Source: Lysobacter_F sp035645555
GTDB taxonomy: Bacteria > Pseudomonadota > Gammaproteobacteria > Xanthomonadales > Xanthomonadaceae
DNA: 61,740 nucleotides
Direction of reading: 5' to 3'
Assembly: GCA_035645555.1 (NCBI GenBank)
Contig: DASQMI010000055.1
Coordinates: 1 to 61,740, forward strand
Part shown: piece after piece, positions 8,855 through 17,542 of the stretch
Layout of the letters: every line of letters begins with the position of its first letter
Numbering within the stretch: the stretch's first letter is position 1
Position numbers and translations under genes: made by a program
Notes under the pieces: generated by a model
What the model was told of the DNA's origin: nothing
The model's input: the letters and a program-made list of their open reading frames with translations, nothing else
Database searches by the model: none

Positions 8855-9667
8855 TCAGCGCTGGCAGCGCGCGCACCACACGGTGGCGCGCTGGCCCAGC
8901 ACGCCGTGCTTCAGCGCGCGGCCGCACTGCACGCACGGCTCGCCGCCGCGGCCGTACACCGCCAGCTCCTGCTCGAAATAGCCCGGCGCGCCGTCCGGGC
9001 TGAGGAAGTCGCGCAAGGTGGTGCCGCCGCGCTCGATCGCATAGACGAGGATCGCCCTCACCGTTTCGGCGAGTGCGGCGTAGCGTTCGCGCGACACGCG
9101 TCCGGCCTCGCGCAGAGGCGAGATCCCGGCGCGGAACAGCGCTTCGGCGGCATAGATGTTGCCGACCCCGACCACCACCGCCTGGTCCATCAGGAACGTC
9201 TTCACCGGCGCGCGGCGGCCGCGGCTGAGCGCGAACAAATAATTGCCGTCGAACCCGTCGGACAGCGGCTCGGGCCCGAGCCCCTGCAGCAGCGGATGGG
9301 TGTCGCCCGGTGCCTGCCACAGCAGGCAGCCGAACCGGCGCGGGTCGTTGAAGCGCAGCACGCGCTGCGAGTCGAGCACGACGTCGACGTGGTCGTGCGC
9401 ACGCACCGGGGTGTCGTGCGGAAGCACGCGCAGGCTGCCGCTCATGCCCAGATGCAGAAGCGCGCTGCCGGCGTCGGTATCGAGCAGCAGGTATTTGGCG
9501 CGTCGCCGCACGCGGCGGATGCGCTGGCCGGGCAGCTGCGCGCGCACTTCCGGCGGAATCGGCCAGCGCAGGTCCGCACGGCGCAGCAGCACCTCGCGCA
9601 CGCGCCGGCCTTCGACGTGGGGCGCCAGGCCGCGGCGGGTGGTCTCGACTTCAGGCAGCTCGGGCAT
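8855..9667 (-). CDS. mutM: formamidopyrimidine-DNA glycosylase (Fpg/MutM)
   Basis: A bifunctional base-excision glycosylase/AP lyase removing 8-oxoguanine and Fapy lesions. The N-terminus MPELPEVET carries the catalytic Pro (after Met removal) and Glu. The helix-two-turn-helix region is near GVGNIYAAEALF. The C-terminal zinc finger is complete: C-x2-C-x16-C-x2-C ending at the last residues (CARCQR). The 270 residues are the usual length. No doubt about the start, since the second residue must be Pro. Confidence 0.96.
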   Translation of the reverse strand: MPELPEVETTRRGLAPHVEGRRVREVLLRRADLRWPIPPEVRAQLPGQRIRRVRRRAKYLLLDTDAGSALLHLGMSGSLRVLPHDTPVRAHDHVDVVLDSQRVLRFNDPRRFGCLLWQAPGDTHPLLQGLGPEPLSDGFDGNYLFALSRGRRAPVKTFLMDQAVVVGVGNIYAAEALFRAGISPLREAGRVSRERYAALAETVRAILVYAIERGGTTLRDFLSPDGAPGYFEQELAVYGRGGEPCVQCGRALKHGVLGQRATVWCARCQR

Positions 9668-9862
9668 GCGTTCAGCATACGGGAGCGCACTGCGCCCACG
9701 GCCGCCCTGGCTTCATTCAGATGAAGTCCGGCCGCGCTTGGTTTTGCTCCACAAGCCCAAACAGAGTGTGATCACCTCACGCCGTACTCGCGCGGATGGA
9801 CGGCACGAATGGCATGATGGCCTCGCCGCATCGCCGGTGTCATGTTTTCCTTGGAGCTTCGA

Positions 9863-11053
9863 ATGTCCGTTTCCCTGCTCGATCTGCTGGCCCGGGGCTT
9901 CACCCAGGCCGGGCTCGGCACGCTGGCGATCTACCTGCTCGTCGTGACCCAGCTCACCATCATCTCGGTGACGCTGTATCTGCATCGCTCGATGGCGCAC
10001 CGCGCGGTCGACTTCCATCCGGTGCTCGCGCACTTCTTCCGGTTCTGGACCTGGCTGACCACCGGCATGGTCACCAAGGAGTGGGCGGCGATCCATCGCA
10101 AGCACCACGCCAAGTGCGAGACCGAGGAGGATCCGCACAGCCCGCAGTACAAGGGCATCGACACCGTCATGTGGCGCGGCGTGGAGCTGTACCGCGACGC
10201 GCAGAAGCAGCGCGAGGACATCGAGAAGTACGGCAAGGGCTGCCCGGACGACTGGATCGAGCGCAGGCTCTACACGCCGCGTTCCAGCTGGGGCCCGACG
10301 CTGATGCTGTTCATCAACTTCGCGTTGTTCGGCTTCGCCGGCATCGCGCTGTGGGCGGTGCAGATGCTGTGGATCCCGTTCTGGGCCGCAGGCGTGGTGA
10401 ACGGCCTCGGCCACTGGTGGGGCTACCGCAACTTCGAGACCACCGACACCGCGACCAACCTGTCGCCGTGGGGCGTGTGGATCGGCGGCGAGGAGCTGCA
10501 CAACAACCACCACGCGTTCCCCAGTTCGGCCAAGTTCGCGCTGCGCAAGTGGGAGTTCGACATCGGCTGGGGAATCATCCGCGTGTGCGAGAAGCTGCGC
10601 CTGGCGAAGGTGCTGCGCGTGGCGCCGGCGCTCGACGTCCGCCCGAACATCCAGGTGCCGGACGCGGAGACGCTCAAGGCGCTGCTCACGGTCCGCTTCC
10701 AGGCGATGACCGATTACTACCGCAGCGTCACCCTGCCGAGCCTGCGCGAGACCGGCGGCATGCGCGAGCTACCGCGCACGTGGCGCAAGGCGCTGGCCGA
10801 CGGCGGTCGCTGGCTCGACGGCGACGCGCGTGCGCGCCTGCAGGCGTGGCTGGCGGAGCGGCCGAAGATGGCGACTCTGGCCGAGTTCCGCCAGCGGCTC
10901 GCGCAGGTGCTCGACGACCGTTCGCACGATGCGCAGGCAACCTTGCAGAAGCTGCACGCGTGGTGCGCCGAGGCCGAGGCCAGCGGCATCCAGGCGCTGG
11001 AGGCGTTCTCGGCCCGGCTTAAGGGCTATGCATTGGTGCCGGCGCGCGCCTGA
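9863..11053 (+). CDS. membrane fatty acid desaturase (acyl-CoA delta-9 type)
   Basis: Inserts a cis double bond into acyl chains, keeping membranes fluid. The three histidine boxes that bind the di-iron centre are visible: HRSMAH, HRKHH and HNNHH. Hydrophobic segments flank them at about residues 20-40, 55-75 and 155-195. After about residue 260 there is a soluble C-terminal extension of about 135 residues, long for the family and typical of the proteobacterial desaturase group. GGAG lies 6 bases before the ATG at 9863, which decides against the ATG at 9842. The intrinsic terminator follows at 11081. Confidence 0.9.
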   Translation: MSVSLLDLLARGFTQAGLGTLAIYLLVVTQLTIISVTLYLHRSMAHRAVDFHPVLAHFFRFWTWLTTGMVTKEWAAIHRKHHAKCETEEDPHSPQYKGIDTVMWRGVELYRDAQKQREDIEKYGKGCPDDWIERRLYTPRSSWGPTLMLFINFALFGFAGIALWAVQMLWIPFWAAGVVNGLGHWWGYRNFETTDTATNLSPWGVWIGGEELHNNHHAFPSSAKFALRKWEFDIGWGIIRVCEKLRLAKVLRVAPALDVRPNIQVPDAETLKALLTVRFQAMTDYYRSVTLPSLRETGGMRELPRTWRKALADGGRWLDGDARARLQAWLAERPKMATLAEFRQRLAQVLDDRSHDAQATLQKLHAWCAEAEASGIQALEAFSARLKGYALVPARA

Positions 11054-11060
11054 GCCGGCC

Positions 11061-11414
11061 ATGCGGCACCCCTCGACGAAGCCCGCGCCCACTCGCGCGG
11101 GCTTTTTCTTGCTGCTGCTCGCCGCCGGCGCCGCCGCGCAGGTGCGCGAAGCCGGCGACTACCTCACGCGCATGGATAGCGACCGCGACGGCCGCATCGC
11201 GCTGGCCGAATACCAGGCATGGATGGGCTACGCGTTCGAGCGGATGGATCGCAACCGCGACGGCGTGCTGATGCCGGACGAGCTGCCGGGCGGCCGCGGC
11301 CGCCAGGTGAGCCTCGCCGCACACCGCGAGGCGCTGGCCGCGACGTTCCGCCGCCAGGACACGAACCGCGACGGCTTCCTCGACGCGCGCGAGCTCGCCG
11401 CGCCGCCGCGCTGA
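11061..11414 (+). CDS. secreted EF-hand calcium-binding protein
   Basis: 117 residues with a signal peptide (hydrophobic FFLLLLAAGAAA, cleavage near AAAQ) and three EF-hand loops: DSDRDGRIALAE, DRNRDGVLMPDE and DTNRDGFLDARE. Such proteins are exported Ca2+ buffers or sensors of unknown role. The start at 11061 lies 8 bases after the desaturase stop, and the terminator-like hairpin 11081-11102 with its T-run falls inside the signal-peptide codons, so transcript read-through or a different start must be assumed. There is no good internal ATG that keeps the signal peptide. The stop lies just 4 bases before the stop of the facing GST gene. Confidence 0.82.
   Translation: MRHPSTKPAPTRAGFFLLLLAAGAAAQVREAGDYLTRMDSDRDGRIALAEYQAWMGYAFERMDRNRDGVLMPDELPGGRGRQVSLAAHREALAATFRRQDTNRDGFLDARELAAPPR
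11081..11110 (+). terminator. intrinsic terminator overlapping a coding region
   Basis: GCCCGCGC/GCGCGGGC, 8-bp perfect stem with a 6-base loop, followed by TTTTTCTT. It should end the desaturase transcript, yet it sits inside the first codons of the EF-hand gene. Confidence 0.6.
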
Positions 11415-11417
11415 CTG

Positions 11418-12107
11418 CTACGGGCGCGCGCCGTGACCGAACAGGATGCGGCGCTCCTCGTCGGTGAACGGCCGCGAGTACGACGGCGGCGCATCGGCGT
11501 AGGTGCGCCGGGTGGCCGGCCGCTCGCGGATCGCCTCGAACCAGCGCTTCAGGTGCGGGAAGTCGTCGAGATCCTGCTTGTGCGCCTGGTGCGGCACGAT
11601 CCAGGGGTAGATCGCCATGTCGGCGATCGTGTACTCGTCGCCAGCGACGAACGCCCGGTCGGCCAAGCGCTTGTCGAGCACGCCGTACAGCCGCGCGGTC
11701 TCGCGGGTATAGCGCTCGATCGCGTACGGGATCTTCTCCGGCGCATACACGTTGAAATGGCCGTTCTGCCCGGCCATCGGGCCGAGCCCGCCGACCTGCC
11801 AGAACAGCCACTGCAGCACCTCGGCGCGCCCGCGCACGTCCTGCGGCAGGAAGCGGCCGGTCTTCTCGGCCAGGTACAGCAGGATCGCGCCGGACTCGAA
11901 CAGCGACAGCGGACCGCCGCCGCCGGCGGGCGCGTGATCGACCAGCGCCGGCATCTTGTTGTTGGGCGAGATGCGCAGGAACTCGGGGGCGAACTGCTCG
12001 CCCTTGTTGATGTTGACCGGAACCCGCCGGTATTCGAGCCCGGTCTCCTCGAGGAACAGCACAGGCTTGTGGCCGTTCGGCGTGGGCCAGTAGTAGAGGT
12101 CGAGCAT
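11418..12107 (-). CDS. glutathione S-transferase / disulfide-bond oxidoreductase (YghU/YfcG-like)
   Basis: A 229-residue GST. The thioredoxin-like N-terminal domain begins MLDLYYWPTPNGHKP, with the cis-Pro region NNKMPALVD and the Glu-Ser glutathione contact in LFESGAILLYLAEKTG. The C-terminal all-helical domain carries the N-capping box YTIADMAIYPW. The start is supported by GGAGG just before the ATG at 12107. N-terminal WPTPNGHK is characteristic of the NuGST (YghU/YfcG) group, which reduces disulfides with glutathione; the substrate is not known. The neighbours do not suggest a pathway. Confidence 0.87.
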   Translation of the reverse strand: MLDLYYWPTPNGHKPVLFLEETGLEYRRVPVNINKGEQFAPEFLRISPNNKMPALVDHAPAGGGGPLSLFESGAILLYLAEKTGRFLPQDVRGRAEVLQWLFWQVGGLGPMAGQNGHFNVYAPEKIPYAIERYTRETARLYGVLDKRLADRAFVAGDEYTIADMAIYPWIVPHQAHKQDLDDFPHLKRWFEAIRERPATRRTYADAPPSYSRPFTDEERRILFGHGARP

Positions 12108-12245
12108 GGGAAAACCTCCGTGGGGGGCTTCCGATCCTAGGCGTCCCGCACGCCGCCGGCGGCGACGGCGCGGGCACGCTGCATTGCGCCGGTGGCGCGG
12201 CGGCGCGGCTGCGGCACACTGGTAGGCCCGCCCACGGAGCCGCCC

Positions 12246-14240
12246 ATGCCCGCCGAACGCCCCGTTTCCGGAGCCGACGCCCCGGCCGTGTACCCGGTGC
12301 CGGCCGCGTTCGCCGCACAGGCGCGCGTGCGCGGCGAGGACTACCGGCGTGACTACGCGGAGTCGCTGCGCGATCCCGACGCGTTCTGGGCGCGCGTCGC
12401 CACCCGGCTGGACTGGTACCGCGCGCCGACCCGCATCCGCGACGTCAGCTTCCGCCGCGAAGACTTCGGGATCCGCTGGTACGAGGACGGCAAGCTCAAC
12501 GCCAGCGTCAACTGCCTGGATCGCCACCTCGCCGCGCGCGGCGACAAGCCGGCGCTGATCTTCGAGCGCGACGATCCCGCGCTGCCGGCGCAACACGTCA
12601 CCTACCGCGAGCTGCATGCGCGCGTGTGCCAGCTCGCCAACGCGCTGCGCAACCTCGGCGTGCGCAAGGGCGACCGAGTCACCATCTACCTGCCGATGAT
12701 CCCGCACGCGGCGGTGGCGATGCTCGCCTGCGCGCGGATCGGCGCGATCCACTCGGTGGTATTCGGCGGCTTCGCCCCGCAGTCGATCGCCGACCGCATC
12801 GCCGACTGCGGCAGCAAGCTGGTCATCACCGCCGACGAGGGCGTGCGCGGCGGCAAGCGCATTCCGCTGAAGGCGAACGTCGACGCGGCGCTCAGGCTGC
12901 CCGGCACCACGTCGGTGGAGACCGTGCTGGTGGTGCGCCACACCGGCGCTGCGGTCGACATGCAGATGCCGCGCGACCGCTGGTACGACGCGGTGGTCGA
13001 CGGCCAGCCGGAGCAGTGCGAGCCCGAACGCATGGGCGCGGAGGATCCGCTGTTCATCCTGTACACCTCGGGTTCGACCGGCAAACCGAAGGGCGTGCTG
13101 CACACCACCGGCGGCTATCTGGTCTATGCCAGCTACACCCACGAATGCGTGTTCGACCTGCGCGAGGACGACGTCTACTGGTGCACCGCCGACGTCGGCT
13201 GGATCACCGGCCACAGCTACATCGTCTACGGCCCGCTCGCCAACGGCGCCACCGCGCTGGTGTTCGAGGGCGTGCCGAATTTCCCGGACGCGTCGCGGTT
13301 CTGGCAGGTGGTCGATCGCCACCGGGTGACGATCTTCTACACCGCGCCGACAGCGATCCGCGCGCTGATGCGCGAGGGCGACGAACCGGTGAAGCGCACC
13401 TCGCGCGCATCGCTGCGCCTGCTCGGCAGCGTGGGCGAGCCGATCAATCCGGAAGCGTGGCGCTGGTATCACGACGTGGTCGGCGACGGCCGCTGCCCGA
13501 TCGTCGACACCTGGTGGCAGACCGAAACCGGCGGCATCCTGATCTCGCCACTGCCCGGCGCGATCGAGGCCAAGCCCGGCTCGGCCACGCTGCCGTTCTA
13601 CGGCGTGCGCCCGGCGATCGTCGATGCGAACGGCGCGCTGCTGGAGGGTGCCGCCGAGGGCAACCTGGTGCTGCTCGATTCCTGGCCCGGGCAGATGCGC
13701 ACGGTGTACGGCGACCATGCGCGCTTCATCGAAACCTACTTCAGCACGTACCCGGGGATGTACTTCACCGGCGACGGCTGCCGCCGCGATGCCGACGGCT
13801 ACTACTGGATCACCGGGCGCGTGGACGACGTCATCAACGTCAGCGGCCACCGGATCGGCACCGCCGAGGTGGAGAGCGCGCTGGTCGCGCATCCGAAGGT
13901 GGCCGAGGCGGCGGTGGTCGGCTTCCCGCACGAGCTCAAGGGCCAAGGCCTCCACGCCTACGTGATCCTCAAGGCTGGCGAGAGCGGCAGCGACGCGCTG
14001 CGCCAGGAGCTGGTCGCGTGGGTGCGCCAGGCGATCGGCCCGATCGCCACCCCTGACCGCCTGCAGTTCGCGCCGGGCCTGCCGAAGACCCGCTCCGGCA
14101 AGATCATGCGCCGCATCCTGCGCAAGATCGCCGAGGCGGGCGCAGGCGAGGTCGCGCGCGACCAGCTCGGCGACACCTCGACGCTCGCCGACCCGGCGGT
14201 GGTCGATCAGCTGATCGCAGGCGCCGCCCAGGGTGCCTGA
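12246..14240 (+). CDS. acs: acetate-CoA ligase (acetyl-CoA synthetase)
   Basis: Makes acetyl-CoA from acetate, ATP and CoA through acetyl-AMP. Adenylate-forming core: YTSGSTGKPKG (A3), WWQTETGG (A5), TGDGC...YYWITGRVDD (A7/A8) and, near the C-terminus, KTRSGKIMRR with the Lys that is reversibly acetylated in this family. 664 residues from the ATG at 12246; the frame opens 18 codons earlier but the later start fits relatives. Works naturally with the glyoxylate shunt genes aceBA found 33 kb away in this window. Confidence 0.95.
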   Translation: MPAERPVSGADAPAVYPVPAAFAAQARVRGEDYRRDYAESLRDPDAFWARVATRLDWYRAPTRIRDVSFRREDFGIRWYEDGKLNASVNCLDRHLAARGDKPALIFERDDPALPAQHVTYRELHARVCQLANALRNLGVRKGDRVTIYLPMIPHAAVAMLACARIGAIHSVVFGGFAPQSIADRIADCGSKLVITADEGVRGGKRIPLKANVDAALRLPGTTSVETVLVVRHTGAAVDMQMPRDRWYDAVVDGQPEQCEPERMGAEDPLFILYTSGSTGKPKGVLHTTGGYLVYASYTHECVFDLREDDVYWCTADVGWITGHSYIVYGPLANGATALVFEGVPNFPDASRFWQVVDRHRVTIFYTAPTAIRALMREGDEPVKRTSRASLRLLGSVGEPINPEAWRWYHDVVGDGRCPIVDTWWQTETGGILISPLPGAIEAKPGSATLPFYGVRPAIVDANGALLEGAAEGNLVLLDSWPGQMRTVYGDHARFIETYFSTYPGMYFTGDGCRRDADGYYWITGRVDDVINVSGHRIGTAEVESALVAHPKVAEAAVVGFPHELKGQGLHAYVILKAGESGSDALRQELVAWVRQAIGPIATPDRLQFAPGLPKTRSGKIMRRILRKIAEAGAGEVARDQLGDTSTLADPAVVDQLIAGAAQGA

Positions 14241-14244
14241 AACG

Positions 14245-14272
14245 ACGAAGCCCGCCAGGTGGCGGGCTTCGT
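14245..14272. terminator. hairpin between convergent acs and rpmBG
   Basis: A 12-bp perfect stem (ACGAAGCCCGCC/GGCGGGCTTCGT) with AGGT loop lies just after the acs stop and 36 bases beyond the rpmG stop. There is no strong T-run on either side, so it is probably a bidirectional, partly factor-dependent terminator. Confidence 0.6.
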
Positions 14273-14307
14273 GCGATACCGGAACGGCCGCCGGGCGGCC
14301 GCCGCAA

Positions 14308-14472
14308 TCACTTGATCTTGCCTTCCTTGTAGATCACGTGCTTGCGGACGACGGGATCGTACTTCTTGATCTCCATCTTGTTCGGCGTGTTCTTCTTGTT
14401 CTTGTCGGTCGTGTAGAAGTGACCGGTGCCGGCCGAGGAGATCAGGCGGATCTTGTCGCGCTTGGATGCCAT
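14308..14472 (-). CDS. rpmG: 50S ribosomal protein L33
   Basis: 54 residues starting MASKRDKIRLISSAGTG and ending in GKIK. Basic and highly conserved with L33. It is the Cys-free form, without the CxxC pairs of zinc-binding L33 proteins, so no zinc-independent/zinc-dependent switch is indicated here. It follows rpmB by 13 bases in the usual rpmB-rpmG order. Confidence 0.95.
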   Translation of the reverse strand: MASKRDKIRLISSAGTGHFYTTDKNKKNTPNKMEIKKYDPVVRKHVIYKEGKIK

Positions 14473-14485
14473 GGCTCAGGTCTCC

Positions 14486-14722
14486 TCAGATCTTCTCGCC
14501 GCGGGCACGCAGCTCGGCGAGCACGGCGTCGATGCCGTTCTTGTCGATGGTGCGCAGGGCCTGGGTGGAAACACGCAGCTTCACCCAACGGTTCTCCGAC
14601 GCCACCCAGAAGCGGCGCTCGTGCAGGTTGGGAAGGAAACGGCGGCGGGTCTTGTTGTTGGCGTGCGAGACGTTGTTGCCGGTCTGCACGCGCTTGCCGG
14701 TGACTTGGCAGACGCGGGACAT
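14486..14722 (-). CDS. rpmB: 50S ribosomal protein L28
   Basis: 78 residues beginning MSRVCQVTGKRVQTGNNVSH, the invariant start of L28, with HERRFWV in the middle and a C-terminal AELRARGEKI. The ATG at 14722 is preceded in the leader by two small hairpins on the minus strand (stem CTCCC/GGGAG at 14748-14764 and GGCGCC/GGCGCC at 14776-14790) that could regulate or stabilise the message; I cannot assign a known leader. It is the first gene of the rpmBG pair. Confidence 0.95.
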   Translation of the reverse strand: MSRVCQVTGKRVQTGNNVSHANNKTRRRFLPNLHERRFWVASENRWVKLRVSTQALRTIDKNGIDAVLAELRARGEKI

Positions 14723-14957
14723 ACGCACCTCGATGGTGACTTGGGGCCTCCCTTGGCCAGGGAGACGGCGGCCCCGGCGCCGGAGGCGCCACGCGATGCG
14801 GGAACGGGTCTGCTGCGCGGAGCGGGGTAGGAATCGCGTTTCCGGCCCGGTCCGGGCGGGGCCTGGACGCAGCGAGCCGCGCATTATGCCGGCCGGGCTG
14901 CGCCGCGGCAACCGCACCGCTACAGTGCGCCTGAACGCCCGCCCGGAGCCGCCCGCG

Positions 14958-15359
14958 ATGACCGTCCGCCACGCCGCCTGCACCTGCGGCCAGCTCACCG
15001 TCGCCTGCGAGGGCGAACCGCTGCGCGTATCGCTGTGCCATTGCCTGGACTGCCGGCGTCGCACCGGCAGCGCGTTTGGCACCCAGGCGCGTTTCCGCGC
15101 CGACCAGGTCCGCACCGGCGGGCGCAGCGCCGACTACGTGCGCACTGCGGACAGCGGGCGCACGATCACCCAGCGCTTCTGCCCCGACTGCGGCAGCACG
15201 GTGTGGTGGACCTTGGAGCGCGAGCCGGGCGTGGTGGCGGTGGCGGTCGGCGCGTTCGCCGACCCCGGCTTCCCGGCGCCGTGGGTGGAGGTCTACCGCG
15301 CGCGCCGCTCGCCCTGGACCGAGATGCCGGCGCTGGCCGGCATCGAGCGCCACGACTGA
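14958..15359 (+). CDS. GFA-family (CENP-V/GFA domain) zinc protein
   Basis: 133 residues with the Cys pattern of the glutathione-dependent formaldehyde-activating/CENP-V fold: CTCG near residue 9, LCHCLDCRRRTGSAFG, and RFCPDCGS. These ligate two zinc ions. In GFA enzymes the fold catalyses addition of glutathione to formaldehyde, but most small members have unproven activity. Its stop lies four bases from the stop of the LAB_N gene on the other strand. No formaldehyde dehydrogenase is near, so I do not assign the enzyme activity. Confidence 0.83.
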   Translation: MTVRHAACTCGQLTVACEGEPLRVSLCHCLDCRRRTGSAFGTQARFRADQVRTGGRSADYVRTADSGRTITQRFCPDCGSTVWWTLEREPGVVAVAVGAFADPGFPAPWVEVYRARRSPWTEMPALAGIERHD

Positions 15360-15362
15360 CAC

Positions 15363-15704
15363 TCAGTGCTGGGCGCGGTCGCGCTTCCAGCCGCGGTGGC
15401 GGATGTCCAGGTACAGGCTGTAGGCCGCGGTAAATGCCGGGAACAGATTCTGGATGATCCCGACCGAATCCTGCTTCTGCGAGAACAGGAAGTAGCTCAG
15501 CGTCATCGCGCTGCCGACCAGGCTCATGTACCAGAACAGGCGCGGGATCACCGGCTTGCCGTGGCGCTTGGACGCGACGAACTGCACCAGCCAGCGGCCG
15601 CCGAACATCAGCGCGCCGGTGAGCCCGATCAGCTTCCACGGCGAGGCGTGCAACCCGGTCCATTCCAGCCACGGGAGCGGCGTGTTCATGAACGCCAACA
15701 GCAT
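15363..15704 (-). CDS. LAB_N domain membrane protein (lipid-A-disaccharide synthase N-terminal domain)
   Basis: 113 residues with three predicted membrane helices (around residues 18-37, 54-73 and 78-97) and the motif FWYMSLVGSAM then FPAFTAAYSLYLDIR. This resembles the small LAB_N family that occurs next to ArnC-type glycosyltransferases. GAGG precedes the ATG at 15704. The upstream glycosyltransferase stop is at 15707, two bases away, so the pair is co-transcribed. Probably assists transfer or flipping of an undecaprenyl-linked sugar; unproven. Confidence 0.74.
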   Translation of the reverse strand: MLLAFMNTPLPWLEWTGLHASPWKLIGLTGALMFGGRWLVQFVASKRHGKPVIPRLFWYMSLVGSAMTLSYFLFSQKQDSVGIIQNLFPAFTAAYSLYLDIRHRGWKRDRAQH

Positions 15705-15706
15705 GC

Positions 15707-16432
15707 TCAGACCTCCTCGACCGCGGTGATCTTCGAGCGCTTGATCAGCCAGGCGACGCCGCGCAGGTCGCGGATGCCGACCAGCGCGCGGTTGAGATTG
15801 TTGTACTTGGACACGCCGGTGCCGCGCGGGCGGTGGTTGACCGGCACGCTGACCGTCTTCCAGCCGGCGCGCTGGAACAGCGCCGGCAGGTAGCGGTGCA
15901 TGTGGTCGAAGTACGGCAGGTCGAGGAAGACCTCGCGCTCGAACAGCTTGATGCCGCAACCGGTGTCGGGGGTGGCGTCGCGCAGCATGCGCGCGCGGAT
16001 CGCGTTGGCGACTTTCGAGGCCCAGCGCTTGCTGCCGGAATCCTTGCGCTGCACGCGCCAGCCGGCGAACAGCCGGACCTGCGGACTGGCGGCATCGCGC
16101 GCGGCCAGCAGCCTGGGGATGTCGGCGGGATCGTTCTGGCCGTCGCCATCGAGCGTGGCGACCCACGCCCCGCGCGCGGCCTTGACCCCGGTGCGGATCG
16201 CGGTGCTCTGCCCGCTCTGGCGCAGGTGGCGCACCACGCGCAGCTCCGGCACTTCGCGCTTGAGCGCCTGCAACGCGGCCAGCGTGCCGTCCTTCGAGCA
16301 GTCGTCGACGTAGACGATCTCAAACGCGGTGACGCCGCGCAGCGCGGCGACGATCTCGCGCACCAGCGGGGCGACGTTGTCCTGCTCGTTGAACACCGGC
16401 ACGACGACCGACAGCGGCAACGACGCGCTCAT
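15707..16432 (-). CDS. family 2 glycosyltransferase (polyprenol-phosphate sugar transferase type)
   Basis: 241 residues, GT-A fold. The N-terminus LSVVVPVFNEQDNV and the metal-binding YVDDCSKDGT are followed by DGDGQNDP (the DxD-like site), as in dolichyl-phosphate mannosyltransferase and ArnC. A soluble protein here, lacking the two C-terminal membrane helices of ArnC; the partner LAB_N protein may replace them. The start is at 16432; ten upstream codons are in frame. Likely makes a polyprenyl-phosphate sugar for envelope modification. Confidence 0.85.
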   Translation of the reverse strand: MSASLPLSVVVPVFNEQDNVAPLVREIVAALRGVTAFEIVYVDDCSKDGTLAALQALKREVPELRVVRHLRQSGQSTAIRTGVKAARGAWVATLDGDGQNDPADIPRLLAARDAASPQVRLFAGWRVQRKDSGSKRWASKVANAIRARMLRDATPDTGCGIKLFEREVFLDLPYFDHMHRYLPALFQRAGWKTVSVPVNHRPRGTGVSKYNNLNRALVGIRDLRGVAWLIKRSKITAVEEV

Positions 16433-16495
16433 CCACACCTCACGGGCCCGCGAAGCGGGCAATGGCCACGCCGCCCGGCGGGCGGCAACGGGCCA

Positions 16496-17452
16496 TTATC
16501 CGAAGTAGGACCGGCACCAGTCGACCACGCGCGGCATTCCCGCCTCGATCGAGGTGGTCGGCTCGAAGCCGAACGCCGCCTTCGCCCGCGCGGTGTCGGC
16601 CATGGTCTCCAGCATGTCGCCGGGCTGCATCGGCTTGTAGACCTTCTGCGCCGGACGTCCGGCGGCCTGTTCGATGACCGCGATGAAGCGCTCGAGTTCC
16701 ACCGGGGTGTGGTTGCCCAGGTTGAACACGCGGTGCGGCGGGTCGTCGGTCGGGGGATGGTCGAGCGCGCCGATGACGCCAGCGACGATGTCGTCGATCC
16801 AGGTGAAGTCGCGGCGCATCCTGCCGTGGTTGAACACGTCGATCGGCCGGCCCTCCAGCACCGCGCGCGAGAACAGCAGCGGCGCCATGTCCGGACGGCC
16901 CCACGGGCCGTACACGGTGAAGAAGCGCAGGCCGGTCAGGCGCAGGCCGTACAGCTGCGCGTAGGTGTAGCCCATCAGCTCGTTGGCGGCCTTGGTCGCC
17001 GCATACAGCGAGCGCGGCTTGTCGATGCGCTGGTCCTCGGAGAACGGCGGAATGGCCGAATCGCCGTACACCGAGGAGGAACTGGCGTAGACCAGGTGCG
17101 CGACGTCGCGATGCCGGCACAACTCCAGCAGGTTGACGAAGCCGACCAGGTTGCTCTGCACGTACACGTGCGGATTGGTCAGCGAGTAGCGCACGCCGGC
17201 CTGCGCGGCGAGGTGTACCACGCGCTGCGGGCGCACCTCGTCGAACAGCGCGGTCAGCGCATCGAGATCGGCGAGGTCGACGGCGCGGATGTCGGCATCG
17301 GGGCACAGCGCGGCCACCCGGTCGCGCTTGAGCTGCGGATCGTAGTAATCGTTGTAGTTGTCCAGACCGACCACGCGTTCGCCGCGCGCCTGCAGCGCAC
17401 GGACCGTATAGGCGCCGATGAACCCGGCTGCGCCGGTGACGAGGACGGTCAT
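16496..17452 (-). CDS. NAD-dependent UDP-sugar epimerase (UDP-glucuronate 4-epimerase-like)
   Basis: 318-residue extended SDR. GAAGFIG binds NAD, and the catalytic set is SSSSVYG and YAATK. The sequences DNYNDYYDPQLK and GLRFFTVYGPWGRPDMA are characteristic of CapI/LspL-type UDP-glucuronate 4-epimerases. Same strand and just upstream of the glycosyltransferase and LAB_N genes, so this looks like a three-gene surface carbohydrate group. Substrate is an inference from sequence resemblance, not proven. Confidence 0.86.
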   Translation of the reverse strand: MTVLVTGAAGFIGAYTVRALQARGERVVGLDNYNDYYDPQLKRDRVAALCPDADIRAVDLADLDALTALFDEVRPQRVVHLAAQAGVRYSLTNPHVYVQSNLVGFVNLLELCRHRDVAHLVYASSSSVYGDSAIPPFSEDQRIDKPRSLYAATKAANELMGYTYAQLYGLRLTGLRFFTVYGPWGRPDMAPLLFSRAVLEGRPIDVFNHGRMRRDFTWIDDIVAGVIGALDHPPTDDPPHRVFNLGNHTPVELERFIAVIEQAAGRPAQKVYKPMQPGDMLETMADTARAKAAFGFEPTTSIEAGMPRVVDWCRSYFG

Positions 17453-17542
17453 GGGGCTTCCTGCGGAACGAACCGGGCGCGCATTCTCGCAAACGCCCCG
17501 GTCGAGCGTGCGTCAACGGATGAGCTTGCGCCGCCCCGGACG

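Noticed and set aside
11418..13955. 845-codon minus-strand frame covering acs
   Set aside because: Only the last 229 codons (from 12107) are a real GST gene with a ribosome site; the rest is antisense to acs and without motifs.
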